Shown here: piece by piece, positions 52,621 to 62,719 of the stretch
Numbering within the stretch: the stretch's first letter is position 1
How the letters are laid out: each line of letters opens with the position of its first letter
NCBI RefSeq assembly: GCF_025362475.1
Contig: NZ_JANYGH010000016.1
Location: 1-64,000, forward strand
DNA length: 64,000 nucleotides
From: Mucilaginibacter sp.
Lineage (GTDB): Bacteria > Bacteroidota > Bacteroidia > Sphingobacteriales > Sphingobacteriaceae
Direction: 5' to 3'
Translations under genes and position numbers: made by a program
The notes under the pieces: model-generated
The model's database searches: none
Seen by the model: only the letters and a program-made list of their open reading frames with translations
Told to the model about the DNA's origin: nothing

Positions 52621-53211
52621 ATGTTGAACTTAAGTAGCTATACCGATCCGGAATTAGTCGATCTACTCAAAAAAGATAACCATACAGCTGTTAATGAAAT
52701 TTATAACAGGTATTGGAAGAAAATGCTCTTAATAGCCTGGAATCATAGTAACGATAAGACAGTAGCCAAAGATATTGTTCATGAAGTTTTTATTTCGCTT
52801 TGGGAGCGGCGTCATTTGGTTGATGTTTTAAACCTGCCGGCTTTTTTGGCCACTGCTGTTAAATTTAGTGTATATAAATATCAGCAAAGGGAAAGTCGAC
52901 GTTTAGAACTGGCAAAACAAAACTATCAATTTAATGAGTTAATTGATGATGAAGAAAAGTTAGATGCCCGTTTTCTTCAGGAATATATTGACGGAATTGT
53001 AGAAGAAATGCCAGAAAAATGCCGCCTGGTATTTCGTTATAGCCGGGAAATGGGTTTGAAAAACAACGAAATAGCCGATAAAATAAATATTACCGAAAAG
53101 GGAGTTGAAGCAACTCTAACCCGCGCATTAAAGATCATCAGAGGCGAACTTAAAAATTACGGCCTCAGCATTTTAATCGCACTCCATACCATTTACATGC
53201 TGTTCAGGTAA
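52621..53211 (+). CDS. ECF sigma-70 factor of the PUL
   Basis: A 196-residue sigma factor: region 2 'EIYNRYWKKMLLIAWNHSNDKTVAKDIVHEVFISLWERR' and region 4 'MPEKCRLVFRYSREMGLKNNEIADKINITEKGVEATLTRALKIIRGEL'. It is followed 98 bases on by a FecR anti-sigma gene and then an STN-containing SusC, the standard trans-envelope signalling set. Confidence 0.93.
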   Translation: MLNLSSYTDPELVDLLKKDNHTAVNEIYNRYWKKMLLIAWNHSNDKTVAKDIVHEVFISLWERRHLVDVLNLPAFLATAVKFSVYKYQQRESRRLELAKQNYQFNELIDDEEKLDARFLQEYIDGIVEEMPEKCRLVFRYSREMGLKNNEIADKINITEKGVEATLTRALKIIRGELKNYGLSILIALHTIYMLFR

Positions 53212-53309
53212 ATTATTCAGCCTCATAATTTTTTTTATTTTTTTTTTATTGAACCATATAGGGTAACCCCATGCCTTATGGTACATGTATATACTAACAC
53301 AATAACCAA

Positions 53310-54503
53310 TTGGACCAGGAACATATTTACAGCTTAATCAAAAAAATCAGGGATAATACTGCCTCAGAAGCTGAGAAAGAAGAACTGTTAAATTGGTATC
53401 GCCAAAAGGCATATCAGGATGCAGAATTTCCCGAAAGCGAAGATAGTGTGGGCGATTTTATGCGCGCACGTCTTAATAGTCAAATTAAGCCGGCCGGCAG
53501 AAATAAAAGAAACAGAACCTGGCTGGCAGCAGCGGCTATTTTGATATTGCTCGGCGCGACGGGAGTTTTAATCTCACGGTTTTCTGGAAAAGGAGGAAGT
53601 GACAATAACGCTTTATCGAAAGTAAATGATGTTTCTCCCGGCGGCAATAAGGCAATATTAACCTTAGCCGATGGTTCAAAAATATCGTTAAACGATGCCG
53701 GTAATGGAAAAATTGCCAGTCAAAGCGGTATCAGGGTAACACAGACGGCAAATGGCCACCTTATTTATACGATTAAAGAGCCCGTAAAATCTAAGGTAGA
53801 TTCTGATCAGACAAATAATGCCCCGATAGCCTATAACACCATTGAAACCCCGAAAGGTGGGCAATACCAGGTGATTTTGCCCGATGGATCAAAAGTTTGG
53901 CTCAACGCGTTTTCCTCAATTAAATTTCCGTTAAGCTTTGCTGCGGCAAAGGCGCGCCGGGTTGAATTAAAAGGAGAGGCGTATTTTGAAGTTGTTCATG
54001 ATCAAAAATCTCCTTTTAAAGTACAAACTGAAATGCAGGAGGTAGAGGATTTAGGAACCCATTTTAATATCAACGCCTATGCTGATGAGGCAAGCACCAA
54101 AACCAGCTTATTACAGGGTAAAGTTCGTGTAACTGCCGGTAGTAAAAGCACTCTGCTTGTTCCCGGTCAGCAGGCTACACTAACCAATGACTTCAAAATC
54201 TCTAAAGTAAATACAGAAGAAGTTATCGCCTGGAAGAATGGCTATTTCAACTTTGACGACGAACGACTGGAAAATGTGATGAAAAGTATTGCCAGATGGT
54301 ATGATGTAACAGTTGTTTACCAGGACGAAAGTTTAAAGAACGAAACCTTTGGCGCGGTAACCACCCGTTTTGCCAATATTTCAACGCTTCTTAAAATAAT
54401 GGAACAAACCGGCGATGCTCATTTTACCATTGAAGGCTCAACTATTAAGATAAGCAAGTCAAGACCATCCCCGTCAATTAAGAATAATAAACCAACCAAT
54501 TAA
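53310..54503 (+). CDS. FecR family anti-sigma factor
   Basis: A 397-residue inner-membrane protein starting at TTG 53310 ('MDQEHIYSLIKKIRDNTASEAEKEELLNWY'), one membrane helix about 71-88 ('WLAAAAILILLGATGVLIS'), then the periplasmic FecR domain 'YNTIETPKGGQYQVILPDGSKVWLNAFSSIKFPLSF...ELKGEAYFEV...FNINAYADE...LLQGKVRV' and a DUF4974-like C-terminal domain ('NGYFNFDDERLENVMKSIARWYDVTVVYQDESLKNETFGAVTTRF'). It holds the sigma factor until the STN of SusC signals ligand. Confidence 0.93.
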   Translation: MDQEHIYSLIKKIRDNTASEAEKEELLNWYRQKAYQDAEFPESEDSVGDFMRARLNSQIKPAGRNKRNRTWLAAAAILILLGATGVLISRFSGKGGSDNNALSKVNDVSPGGNKAILTLADGSKISLNDAGNGKIASQSGIRVTQTANGHLIYTIKEPVKSKVDSDQTNNAPIAYNTIETPKGGQYQVILPDGSKVWLNAFSSIKFPLSFAAAKARRVELKGEAYFEVVHDQKSPFKVQTEMQEVEDLGTHFNINAYADEASTKTSLLQGKVRVTAGSKSTLLVPGQQATLTNDFKISKVNTEEVIAWKNGYFNFDDERLENVMKSIARWYDVTVVYQDESLKNETFGAVTTRFANISTLLKIMEQTGDAHFTIEGSTIKISKSRPSPSIKNNKPTN

Positions 54504-54575
54504 ATCCAATTTAAATATGAGAAATACAAATATTCCCCCTTAATGTAAGATCAAAAAAAGGTTTATAAAGCAGAA

Positions 54576-54598
54576 CAGGAGCACTCGCGATGCCCCTG
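54576..54598 (+). promoter_or_regulatory. Hairpin upstream of the PUL susC
   Basis: CAGGAGCA (54576-54583) pairs with TGCCCCTG (54591-54598), one mismatch, 7-base loop, without a T-run. It lies 67 bases before susC and could be an attenuator or part of the 5' leader; nothing more is visible. Confidence 0.35.
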
Positions 54599-54665
54599 CT
54601 CAATGGCTTTGTTTAAACCGGAATGCAATTGTCATAACATTTCTTACTTAAAACAGCCTTAACAA

Positions 54666-57600
54666 ATGTATAAAAATTTTACTACAAACATTTGTATGCC
54701 TTCGGGCTACGCCAAGAAATTTCTGTTCATCATGAAGATTACCACATTTATCCTCTTTCTTGCCTTTATGCAAGCAAGCGCGGCGGTTTTTTCTCAAAAA
54801 ATCACTTATAAGGAAAATGATGTCTCTTTAAAAAAGGTGTTCACAGAAATTAACAAACAAACAGGATACAATATTTTCTGGTCGCCAAAAAGCATTAAAA
54901 ATGCACATAAGTTAGATGTGGATTTTCAAAACACATCGCTTGAAGATGCACTTAAAATTTGCTTAACCAACCAACAACTTACCTATACTATTGAAGGTAA
55001 ATCGGTAATTATTAAAAATGCATCGGTAAATAGCACCAATGATCCTATAACTTCCATAATGGCAGATATTACCGTTACCGGAACAGTAAGGGATAATAAA
55101 GGGGCAACCTTGCCAGGGGTAAGTATATCTGTAGTGGACAATCTTAAAGTTGGTACGGTTACTGATAATAATGGTAAGTTCATTTTAGATGTAAAGAATG
55201 GTGCCACTATCAGGGTATCATTTGTAGGCTTTGTTTCACAAACTTTCACTATCAGTACTGATAATAAGCTATTTAATATTGTTTTAGTAGAAGATGTAAA
55301 GCAAGCCGAGGAAGTAGTCATTACAGCTTACGGTAAAAAAGAGAGAAACGAGGCCATAGTAGGCTCTGTTACATCTGTAAAGCCGGGCGAACTAAAGATA
55401 CCGGCGAGCAATTTAACTAATGCGTTGGCCGGGCAGGCCGCAGGTATTATCGCATTCCAGGGGAATGGCCAGCCGGGGCAGGATAATTCTACCTTCTTTA
55501 TCCGAGGTGTTACTACTTTCGGCTACAAGGTTGATCCGCTTATCCTGATCGATAATATCGAGCTTACTACCAATGACCTTGCACGTTTGCAGGTTGATGA
55601 TATAGCAAGCTTCTCTATATTGAAAGATGCAAGTGCTACAGCATTATATGGTGCCAGGGGAGCGAATGGTGTTATATTGGTTAGTACCAAGCAAGGTAAA
55701 ATAGGGGCGCCGCTCATTAGCTTCCGTGTAGAAAATTCCATATCTCAAAATACCCAATCACTACAGATTGCCGATCCTATTACTTACATGAATTTGTATA
55801 ATGAGGCCACGCTATCCAGAGATCCTTTATTGCCTGTACGTTTTAACCAGGATAAGATCATCAATACGCAAAATACCATCAACAAAACCCCTGGTTATAA
55901 CCAATACGTTTATCCTGCGGTTGATTGGTTAGACTTATTAGTAAAACCCCGCACATCAACGCAAAGAGGAAATTTGAGTGTAAGTGGGGGCACCCCGTTT
56001 GCCCGCTATTATGTTGGAGGATCATACAATCTTGATCATGGGAATTTAAAGCAGGATTTGGCAAATAATAATGATAACAATGTTAAGTTTCAAAATTACC
56101 AGCTGCGTTCAAATGTAAACCTCAATCTTACTAAAACAACGGAAGCCATTCTTCGCTTTTCCGGAACTTTTAGTGAATACTCAGGACCTCAAACTACCAG
56201 TGGTTCGTTCAGTTCGGATGTTTACAAGCTGGCGTTACATGTAAGTCCGGTTGATTTTGCCGCATACTATCCCGCCGATTCGGCTAACAGGGGAACTCAG
56301 CACATTTTATTTGGTAAACCAACTGACATTGGCGTACCGGCTACCAACCCCTATGCCGAACTGCTGAGGGGACATAAAACATCCTCGGAATCAAGGGTAT
56401 TGGCGCAAATAGAATTAAACCAAAATCTGAACTTTATTACCAGTGGGTTAAATTTTCATGGTATTTTCAGTACCAACCGGTATTCATACTTTGATGCCAG
56501 TTATCTGTACAAGCCATTTTACTATAACATAGCCAGCTACGATAAAAGTCATGATACCTATACTTTAAACTGGCTTAACCCCAAACCCGGTGATGCTCTT
56601 GAATACCTCCAATATTATGGCGGAACGCCGGTAATAAGCAACCAAGTGTATTTGCAGGGAAATTTGGATTATAGCAAGCAACTGGATAGTCACAATATTT
56701 CGGCAACCCTGGTGTGGACACGACAGCAAACGGTATACTCCAATGCGGGCAGTCTTATTAATGCGCTCCCTCATCGCAACCTTGGGCTTGCAGGCAGGGC
56801 GGGTTATAATTACCTGAGCAAATATTTCCTTGAGTTTAACTTTGGCTAGAACGGTTCGGAGCGGTTTTCTGCCGAACACAGGTATGGTTTTTTCCCAACC
56901 ATTGGTGCTGGCTGGCTGGTATCTGAGGAGAAATTCTTTGAGCCATTCAGGAACTTTTTTGATAGGATGAAAATACGGGCAAGCTACGGCTTGGTGGGTA
57001 ATGATGCCATTAGTGATCGTCGTTTTTTTTATGCTTCTGACGTAAACCTTGATGCTGGCGGGTACGCTGTTTTTGGAACAAACGCAGCCTACGCGCACGG
57101 CGGTGTAAGTATCAACAACTACCCCGATCCTAATGTAACATGGGAAACATCCAAACAGGCCAACATTGCATTGGAGTTAACCATGTTTAAAAATTTAAAT
57201 ATTACGGCCGAGTTTTATAACTATAACAGGTATAATATACTACAGCAGCGATCTTATATCCCTACAACTTCTGGTTTGGAAGCGCCTATATATGCCAACT
57301 TAGGTAAAGCCAATTCAAAAGGTATTGACCTTTCCATGGATTATAAGCAAAATATCAATAAATCATGGACGATATCCGGTCGGGGAAATTTAACCCTTGC
57401 CACAGACAAGTATACTTATTACGAAGAACCAAACTATCCTGAAGCATACAGGCATTTTGTAGGGCAGCCTATCCGCGAAGGGTATGGGCTTATTGCCGAT
57501 AGGTTGTTTGTGGATGATGCTGAAGCGCAAAGTTCGCCTACGCAAATATTTTCAGCCGGCGGCAAAGCGCCAAGAGGTGGCGATATTAAGTACCATGATC

Positions 57601-58166
57601 TTAACGGCGATGGTATTATTGATAACCGCGATCAAACCTTTCTTGGTTATCCGCAGGTTCCTGAAATTGTATATGGTTACGGACTATCTGTACAATATAA
57701 AAACTTTGACCTATCCGCTTTTTTCCAGGGACAGGCAAGAGTATCATTTTTTATAGACCCCAACCAGGTTAGCCCGTTTGTACCAAGCCAGGAAGCTTAT
57801 GTATACGGTAATACGCAATTGGTAAAACAATTTGCGGATGATCATTGGTCAGAAGGTAACCAGAACTTGTATGCAACATACCCAAGGTTAGGAACAACCA
57901 GGAGCGATATTGAAAACAACCTGCAGGCCAGTACGTGGTGGCTGCGCGATGGGTCTTTTATGCGGCTTAAATCGGCAGAAGTGGGCTTCTCTTTACCTGC
58001 ATCAGTATCAAAAGCATTGGGTATAAAAAGCTTAAGGGTTTACTTCAACGGTTTAAACCTCATTACATGGAGCTCATTTAAACTATGGGACCCCGAACTT
58101 GGTGGTAACGGTTTTAACTATCCGATACAAAAAGTATACAATATTGGTGTAAATGTTAATTTATAA
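54666..58166 (+). pseudogene. SusC/RagA receptor with STN domain, interrupted by one in-frame TAG
   Basis: The frame from ATG 54666 runs to TAG 56847-56849, then continues in the same frame without shift to TAA 58164-58166 (1167 codons in all, the usual SusC length). Parts: signal; STN (about 40-115, 'ITYKENDVSLKKVFTEINKQTGYNIFWSPKS'), CarboxypepD domain, plug ('VVITAYGKKERNEAIVGSVTSV', 'TTFGYKVDPLILIDNIELT', 'KDASATALYGARGANGVILVSTK'), barrel. The stop falls in 'FNFG*NGSERFSAEHRYGFFPTIG', where SusC proteins normally have Tyr; a TAC/TAT to TAG change would explain it. Either a recent nonsense mutation or a sequencing error. If real, the last about 440 residues of the barrel are lost. Confidence 0.85.
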
Positions 58167-58167
58167 A

Positions 58168-60096
58168 ATGAACATGATTATGAAATTTAATTATAGATAT
58201 TTCTGCCTTTTAGTATTGATGTTATCAGGCACTTCCTGTAAAAAATACCTTGATGTGGTGCCGCCGAATGTGGGTACAATTGATTACGCTTTCAGAAGCA
58301 GAAATGAGGCCGAAAATTATCTTTTTACCTGTTATTCGGCATTGCAGCAGCAACTTAATGATTTGAACAGAAGCCCTGGTAATACCACATCTTCCGAAAT
58401 TATTTTTCCGCTTGACCTGCCAAGCAACCCGATTGATATCACTGGTTATACCTTAATAACCGGTACGCAAAACGTAGGCAACCCCGGGTTGAATTTCTGG
58501 GATGGTTCTGGCAATGGTACGGCACTGTTCCAGGCTATCAGGAAATGTAACACCATGTTGGAGAACATTGATAAGCCCTTGGATCTTACTGCTGCAGAAA
58601 AGAAAAGGTGGATTGCGGAAACAAAATTCCTCAAAGCTTATTACAATTATAGCCTTTTCAGGCTGTATGGCCCCATTCCGCTTATTGATGTGAATTTGCC
58701 TGTTGAAGCGTCAACTGCCCAGGTTAAGTACAAGCGTCAATCTGTTGATGAGGTAGTGAATTATATAATTGCACTATTTGATCAGGCCATTCCCGATCTT
58801 CCGTTGACGATTGAAAACCCGGCGAAAGAACTTGGAAGGATAACCAAACCGGCGGCTGAAGCTATTAAAGCTGAGGTATTGATGACTGCTGCCAGCCCGC
58901 TTTTTAACGGTAATCCCGACTATGCTAACTTTAAGGATAAAAGCGGCAAGGCATTGTTCCCTGCTGCTTATGATGCCACCAAATGGCAAAAAGCGCTTGA
59001 TGCCTGTAAAACAGCTATAGCCGATTGCCAGGCAGCCGGCCTGCATTTGAATACCAACTTTATTCCTGCAGGTGGGGTTACCAATCTCCCTGATTCTTTA
59101 AAGAGGGTATTGACCTTTCAGAATGCACTCACGGAGAAATGGGATACGAACCCCGAACTAATTTATGCCCTAAGTAACGACTGGCATGGACAGGAATATT
59201 GTATCCCGAGGTTAACGCAAAAGGCCAATCAAAATGAGGGACAAAACCCGGCTTATTTTGCTGTGCCAATTTCTACCACCGAACTCTTCTACACCAATAA
59301 AGGAGTTCCCATTGACGAAGATAAAACCTGGGATTATGCCAACCGTAACCAGTTAAGAACAGGCGATGCAGCCAATTTCTTTTATATAAAACAAGGATAT
59401 CAAACTATAAAGGCCCATTTTGATCGTGAGCCAAGATTTTATGGCAGTATAGGCTTTGATGGCGGTATTTGGTTTGGCGATGGTGTTTTAGATGCCAAAC
59501 AAGCCCGTTTTGTACCAGCCAGGGGGATAACCGCAGTTGCAGGGCCCAAGAACCCGCAAAAAACAAATATTACCGGCTACTGGCCCAAAAAGCTCGCCAA
59601 TTATCTTACGGTGTATGATGATGGTTTTAACTGGGTAACCTATTCAATGCCGGTAATGCGTATGGGAGGCTTGTACCTGTTATATGCAGAAGCACTGAAT
59701 GAAGTAAACGGACCTACATCAGAAGCCATATCATACGTTGACCAGGTACGTGCACGGGCGGGTTTAGATGGTGTAGTTAGCTCATGGGCAAATTATTCTA
59801 GAACTCCCTCAAAACCAGAATCTAAAGAAGGCTTAAGAGCAATTATTCACCAGGAAAGAAGGATAGAGCTTTGTTTTGAAGGACAGAGTGGCTGGGACTT
59901 ACGCCGGTGGAAAGAGCTTCAATCTGTTTTGAGCGCGCCGTTAAGAGGCTGGAGCATACAGGAGGATCAGGCGATCAATTATTATCGTGCCCGCAATGTG
60001 GAAATACCTGTTTTTAATACCAGGGATTACCTGTGGCCAATTTCAAGTACTGCTCTTGTGGTAAATGATAACCTGGTGCAAAATCCTTTCTGGTAG
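58168..60096 (+). CDS. RagB/SusD family surface glycan-binding lipoprotein
   Basis: A 642-residue lipoprotein. Starts at 58153, 58168, 58174 and 58180 are all in frame; 58168 directly follows the susC stop. Lipobox 'LVLMLSGTSCKKYLDVVPP'. SusD features: 'NEAENYLFTCYSALQQQ', 'ETKFLKAYYNYSLFRLYGPIPLID', 'LLYAEALNEVNGPTSEAISYVDQVRARAGL', 'IIHQERRIELCFEGQSGWDLRRWKE', 'DYLWPISSTALVVNDNLVQNPFW'. At over 640 residues it is in the glycan-PUL size class. Confidence 0.93.
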   Translation: MNMIMKFNYRYFCLLVLMLSGTSCKKYLDVVPPNVGTIDYAFRSRNEAENYLFTCYSALQQQLNDLNRSPGNTTSSEIIFPLDLPSNPIDITGYTLITGTQNVGNPGLNFWDGSGNGTALFQAIRKCNTMLENIDKPLDLTAAEKKRWIAETKFLKAYYNYSLFRLYGPIPLIDVNLPVEASTAQVKYKRQSVDEVVNYIIALFDQAIPDLPLTIENPAKELGRITKPAAEAIKAEVLMTAASPLFNGNPDYANFKDKSGKALFPAAYDATKWQKALDACKTAIADCQAAGLHLNTNFIPAGGVTNLPDSLKRVLTFQNALTEKWDTNPELIYALSNDWHGQEYCIPRLTQKANQNEGQNPAYFAVPISTTELFYTNKGVPIDEDKTWDYANRNQLRTGDAANFFYIKQGYQTIKAHFDREPRFYGSIGFDGGIWFGDGVLDAKQARFVPARGITAVAGPKNPQKTNITGYWPKKLANYLTVYDDGFNWVTYSMPVMRMGGLYLLYAEALNEVNGPTSEAISYVDQVRARAGLDGVVSSWANYSRTPSKPESKEGLRAIIHQERRIELCFEGQSGWDLRRWKELQSVLSAPLRGWSIQEDQAINYYRARNVEIPVFNTRDYLWPISSTALVVNDNLVQNPFW

Positions 60097-60143
60097 AGCC
60101 GGGTGTATGTTTTCAAATAGTATAAATCATTAAAAAGAAAATC

Positions 60144-61379
60144 ATGAGCGATATTAATATAAAGCATATATACATTTTTTGTTGTATGCTTATGCTTTCG
60201 GCAACATGTTTGGTTTCGTGTAAAAAGAGCGATAACTATAAAGTTCCCGGAACAACAGATAAGACAAAGCCCGGCATTGTTACCAATGTTAAGGTGAAGA
60301 ATTTTAAAGGCGGAGCGGTTTTAACTTACGCTTTGCCGGCAAATGATAACCTGTTATATGTAGTTGCCGATTATAAGATTAACGGTAAGGTGGCCAGGCA
60401 AACCAAATCAAGTTTTTTCCTGGATACGATCAGGGTAGACGGTTTTCAATTCAGTAAGGAATATACGGTTACATTGCATGCGGTAACCCGGGCCAATATA
60501 CAATCAGATCCAGTTACTGTTACCGTTCATCCGGATACGCCATATTATCAGTCTATCCGTAAATCATTGAAGCTTGCAGCAGATTTTGGAGGTATCAATA
60601 TCCAGGCCTTTAATCTCGACAAAAGATCGGTAGGGATTAACCTGGTGACTATAGACCCGGTAGATAACAAATTTGTGATCAGCGATCAGCACTTTACATT
60701 TTCGGATACCATTAACTATGCGGTAAGGGGATATTCTACAAAACCAGCAAAATTTGGCGTGTACGTAACAGATCAGTTTGGCAATGTTTCCGATACTTCA
60801 ATAGTTACCCTTACGCCATTATATGAAGAGTTGCTGGATAAAAAGAAGTTTTTTACCTACCCCATGTTTAGTGATGGTTACATTGGCTACGGCGGTATAC
60901 TTCCATATTTATGGGATGGCTTGATAAAAGAAGGTCCCGGCTCTTCGCCATGGCAAACTACTGTAGGTGCCACTTACAAAAGGTCGCAAGGTACTTTTGG
61001 CGTAGGGCGAACCTATAAACTGAGCCACTTTGTAATGTGGACAAGAGGTTACGGTTACGCAAACGCCAAAGTTTTTACCATATGGGGCTCAAATAAGGAT
61101 AATCCCCAGGATGCAGAAACAGTTAAAGGCAATAAACCCGGTGCGGTTATAGGCGATTGGACTGTTTTGGGCACTTATCGCTTCCCTGATCCGCCATCAG
61201 GTCTTCCACAAGGGCAAACTAACGATGCCGACCAGGCATTTATTGACAAGGGAGTAAGTTTTGATGTGCCTTTCAGTGCCCCAAGTGTGAAATACATCCG
61301 GGTTGTTGTAGACGAAACCTGGTTTGGCCTTGAATATACCTATATGCAGGAATTATCTTTTTATGGAATTCCACAGTAA
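60144..61379 (+). CDS. DUF4959/DUF5000-type surface lipoprotein
   Basis: A 411-residue lipoprotein; lipobox 'SATCLVSCKKSDN'. N-terminal DUF4959-like Fn3 domain ('PGIVTNVKVKNFKGGAVLTYALPANDNLLYVVADYKINGK'), middle DUF5126-like segment ('NIQAFNLDKRSVGINLVTIDP'), C-terminal discoidin-like DUF5000 ('FTYPMFSDGYIGYGGILPYLWDGLIKEG', 'YIRVVVDETWFGLEYTYMQELSFYG'). Such proteins sit in PULs as extra glycan-binding surface proteins. Confidence 0.88.
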   Translation: MSDINIKHIYIFCCMLMLSATCLVSCKKSDNYKVPGTTDKTKPGIVTNVKVKNFKGGAVLTYALPANDNLLYVVADYKINGKVARQTKSSFFLDTIRVDGFQFSKEYTVTLHAVTRANIQSDPVTVTVHPDTPYYQSIRKSLKLAADFGGINIQAFNLDKRSVGINLVTIDPVDNKFVISDQHFTFSDTINYAVRGYSTKPAKFGVYVTDQFGNVSDTSIVTLTPLYEELLDKKKFFTYPMFSDGYIGYGGILPYLWDGLIKEGPGSSPWQTTVGATYKRSQGTFGVGRTYKLSHFVMWTRGYGYANAKVFTIWGSNKDNPQDAETVKGNKPGAVIGDWTVLGTYRFPDPPSGLPQGQTNDADQAFIDKGVSFDVPFSAPSVKYIRVVVDETWFGLEYTYMQELSFYGIPQ

Positions 61380-61398
61380 TTTTTAAACCATAATAGAC

Positions 61399-62628
61399 AT
61401 GAAGATCAGTTTTAAAAATATAATATGGTTGCTTTTACCGGTGATCATATCGGGGTGCTCAAAAAAGAATGAGAACTATAAAGCCCTTATAAAAAATGGT
61501 GAAATCCATTATCCTGGTGTAATTGCCAATACAAATTACAGGGCCGGAAATTTACGTACCATGCTGTTATGGAACCCCAGCCCCGATCCTAAAATTGCCA
61601 AGTATGTAGTTTATTGGAACAATAAGCAGGATTCACTTACAGTTTCGGCAACAAGCCATGATCCTTTAGATACTGTTAAAACGCTGGTTTCTAATTTAAA
61701 GGAGGGTACCTATAATTTCAACGTGTATTCTATAGATAGCGAAGGCCATGTTTCCATATCTACCAGTATAAATGGGGTAAGGGTGTACGGGCCTATTTAC
61801 CTCAGCGGGATTTTTAACAGGGGATATAATGCTGATACCCCTTTTCTCGTAAATCCTTTGGCTGGCTCTGTTAAGCTAAAATTCAATGCACCGGATTCTA
61901 TCAATTTGAAAACAGTTATCAAATATGTTAGCAATACCGGGAAGACTAACACGGTGATATTAAAACCGGATAGTAATACCATAACGCTAAACGATTTTAA
62001 GTTTGGAACCGATATTACTTACCAGTCAAGTTATTTTCCGCTTAAAGGTGCAATAGATACCTTTACGGTAGCCAATGCCGGTACTTATCCATTTGTAAGA
62101 CTTTACGGGGATGTATCAAGCGCTTACATTAAAAATCCGGGTTATCCTTTTATAAGGGGCGATAACGGTCGTAACAAATGGGGAACACCCAAAGACTGGC
62201 AGTGGACGCCTAACGTTGTAAATCAAACCAACAACGGTAACGGTGGTGGATGGTCCAGCGACTATGGCGGCGTTGTACACGTTGAAGCTAAAGATTATAG
62301 TGGCGATCCTGTTGTTAACGGCAAAGTTTATCAAAGTTTCACCATACTACCGGGAAGTTATGAACTTGATTTTTCAACTGCGGGCTATGGCGGTACTATA
62401 GACGCGAACGAAATGGTTGCTTTGGGATCAACATTACCTGATATTGATAAATTAAAAGGTAACGCCAACGTGCTTGCCATATTTAACGGAAATCAAAACA
62501 ACTTAGGCGGCAAACACACGCTTTCATTTACAATTACGCAAAAAACTACCATTTGCATAGGCTGGGTTATAACAACGGGCTCATATACCTATATGCAGTT
62601 TACCGGAGTAGCCTTGCGCATTTTATAA
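61399..62628 (+). CDS. DUF4998/DUF5013-type surface lipoprotein
   Basis: A 409-residue lipoprotein; lipobox 'LLPVIISGCSKKNEN'. Two Fn3-like DUF4998 parts ('AGNLRTMLLWNPSPDPKIAKYVVYWNNKQDSLTVS', 'NLKEGTYNFNVYSIDSEGHVSISTSINGVRVYG') and a C-terminal beta-sandwich ('NGKVYQSFTILPGSYELDFSTAGYGG') like DUF5013. Encoded 19 bases after the DUF4959 gene, so the two are partners. Possibly a glycan-binding surface protein. Confidence 0.87.
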   Translation: MKISFKNIIWLLLPVIISGCSKKNENYKALIKNGEIHYPGVIANTNYRAGNLRTMLLWNPSPDPKIAKYVVYWNNKQDSLTVSATSHDPLDTVKTLVSNLKEGTYNFNVYSIDSEGHVSISTSINGVRVYGPIYLSGIFNRGYNADTPFLVNPLAGSVKLKFNAPDSINLKTVIKYVSNTGKTNTVILKPDSNTITLNDFKFGTDITYQSSYFPLKGAIDTFTVANAGTYPFVRLYGDVSSAYIKNPGYPFIRGDNGRNKWGTPKDWQWTPNVVNQTNNGNGGGWSSDYGGVVHVEAKDYSGDPVVNGKVYQSFTILPGSYELDFSTAGYGGTIDANEMVALGSTLPDIDKLKGNANVLAIFNGNQNNLGGKHTLSFTITQKTTICIGWVITTGSYTYMQFTGVALRIL

Positions 62629-62661
62629 TATATCAGCTTAATATCTATTTGTATTCATAAT

Positions 62662-62687
62662 CCTTCAGTATGTAACAGTGCTGAAGG
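62662..62687 (+). promoter_or_regulatory. Intercistronic hairpin before the GH2 gene
   Basis: CCTTCAG (62662-62668) pairs with CTGAAGG (62681-62687) around a 12-base loop, in the 91-base gap after the DUF4998 gene. No T-run follows, so it more likely protects or segments the operon transcript than terminates it. Confidence 0.45.
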
Positions 62688-62719
62688 GTTATATAATGAA
62701 TATCAGTTTCAAGTTTCTT

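Noticed and set aside
5909..56849. Possible amber (TAG) recoding, since three interrupted frames stop at TAG
   Set aside because: Several intact genes also end in TAG (for example 30114-30116 and 60094-60096), and there is no sign of a suppressor tRNA; chance is enough.
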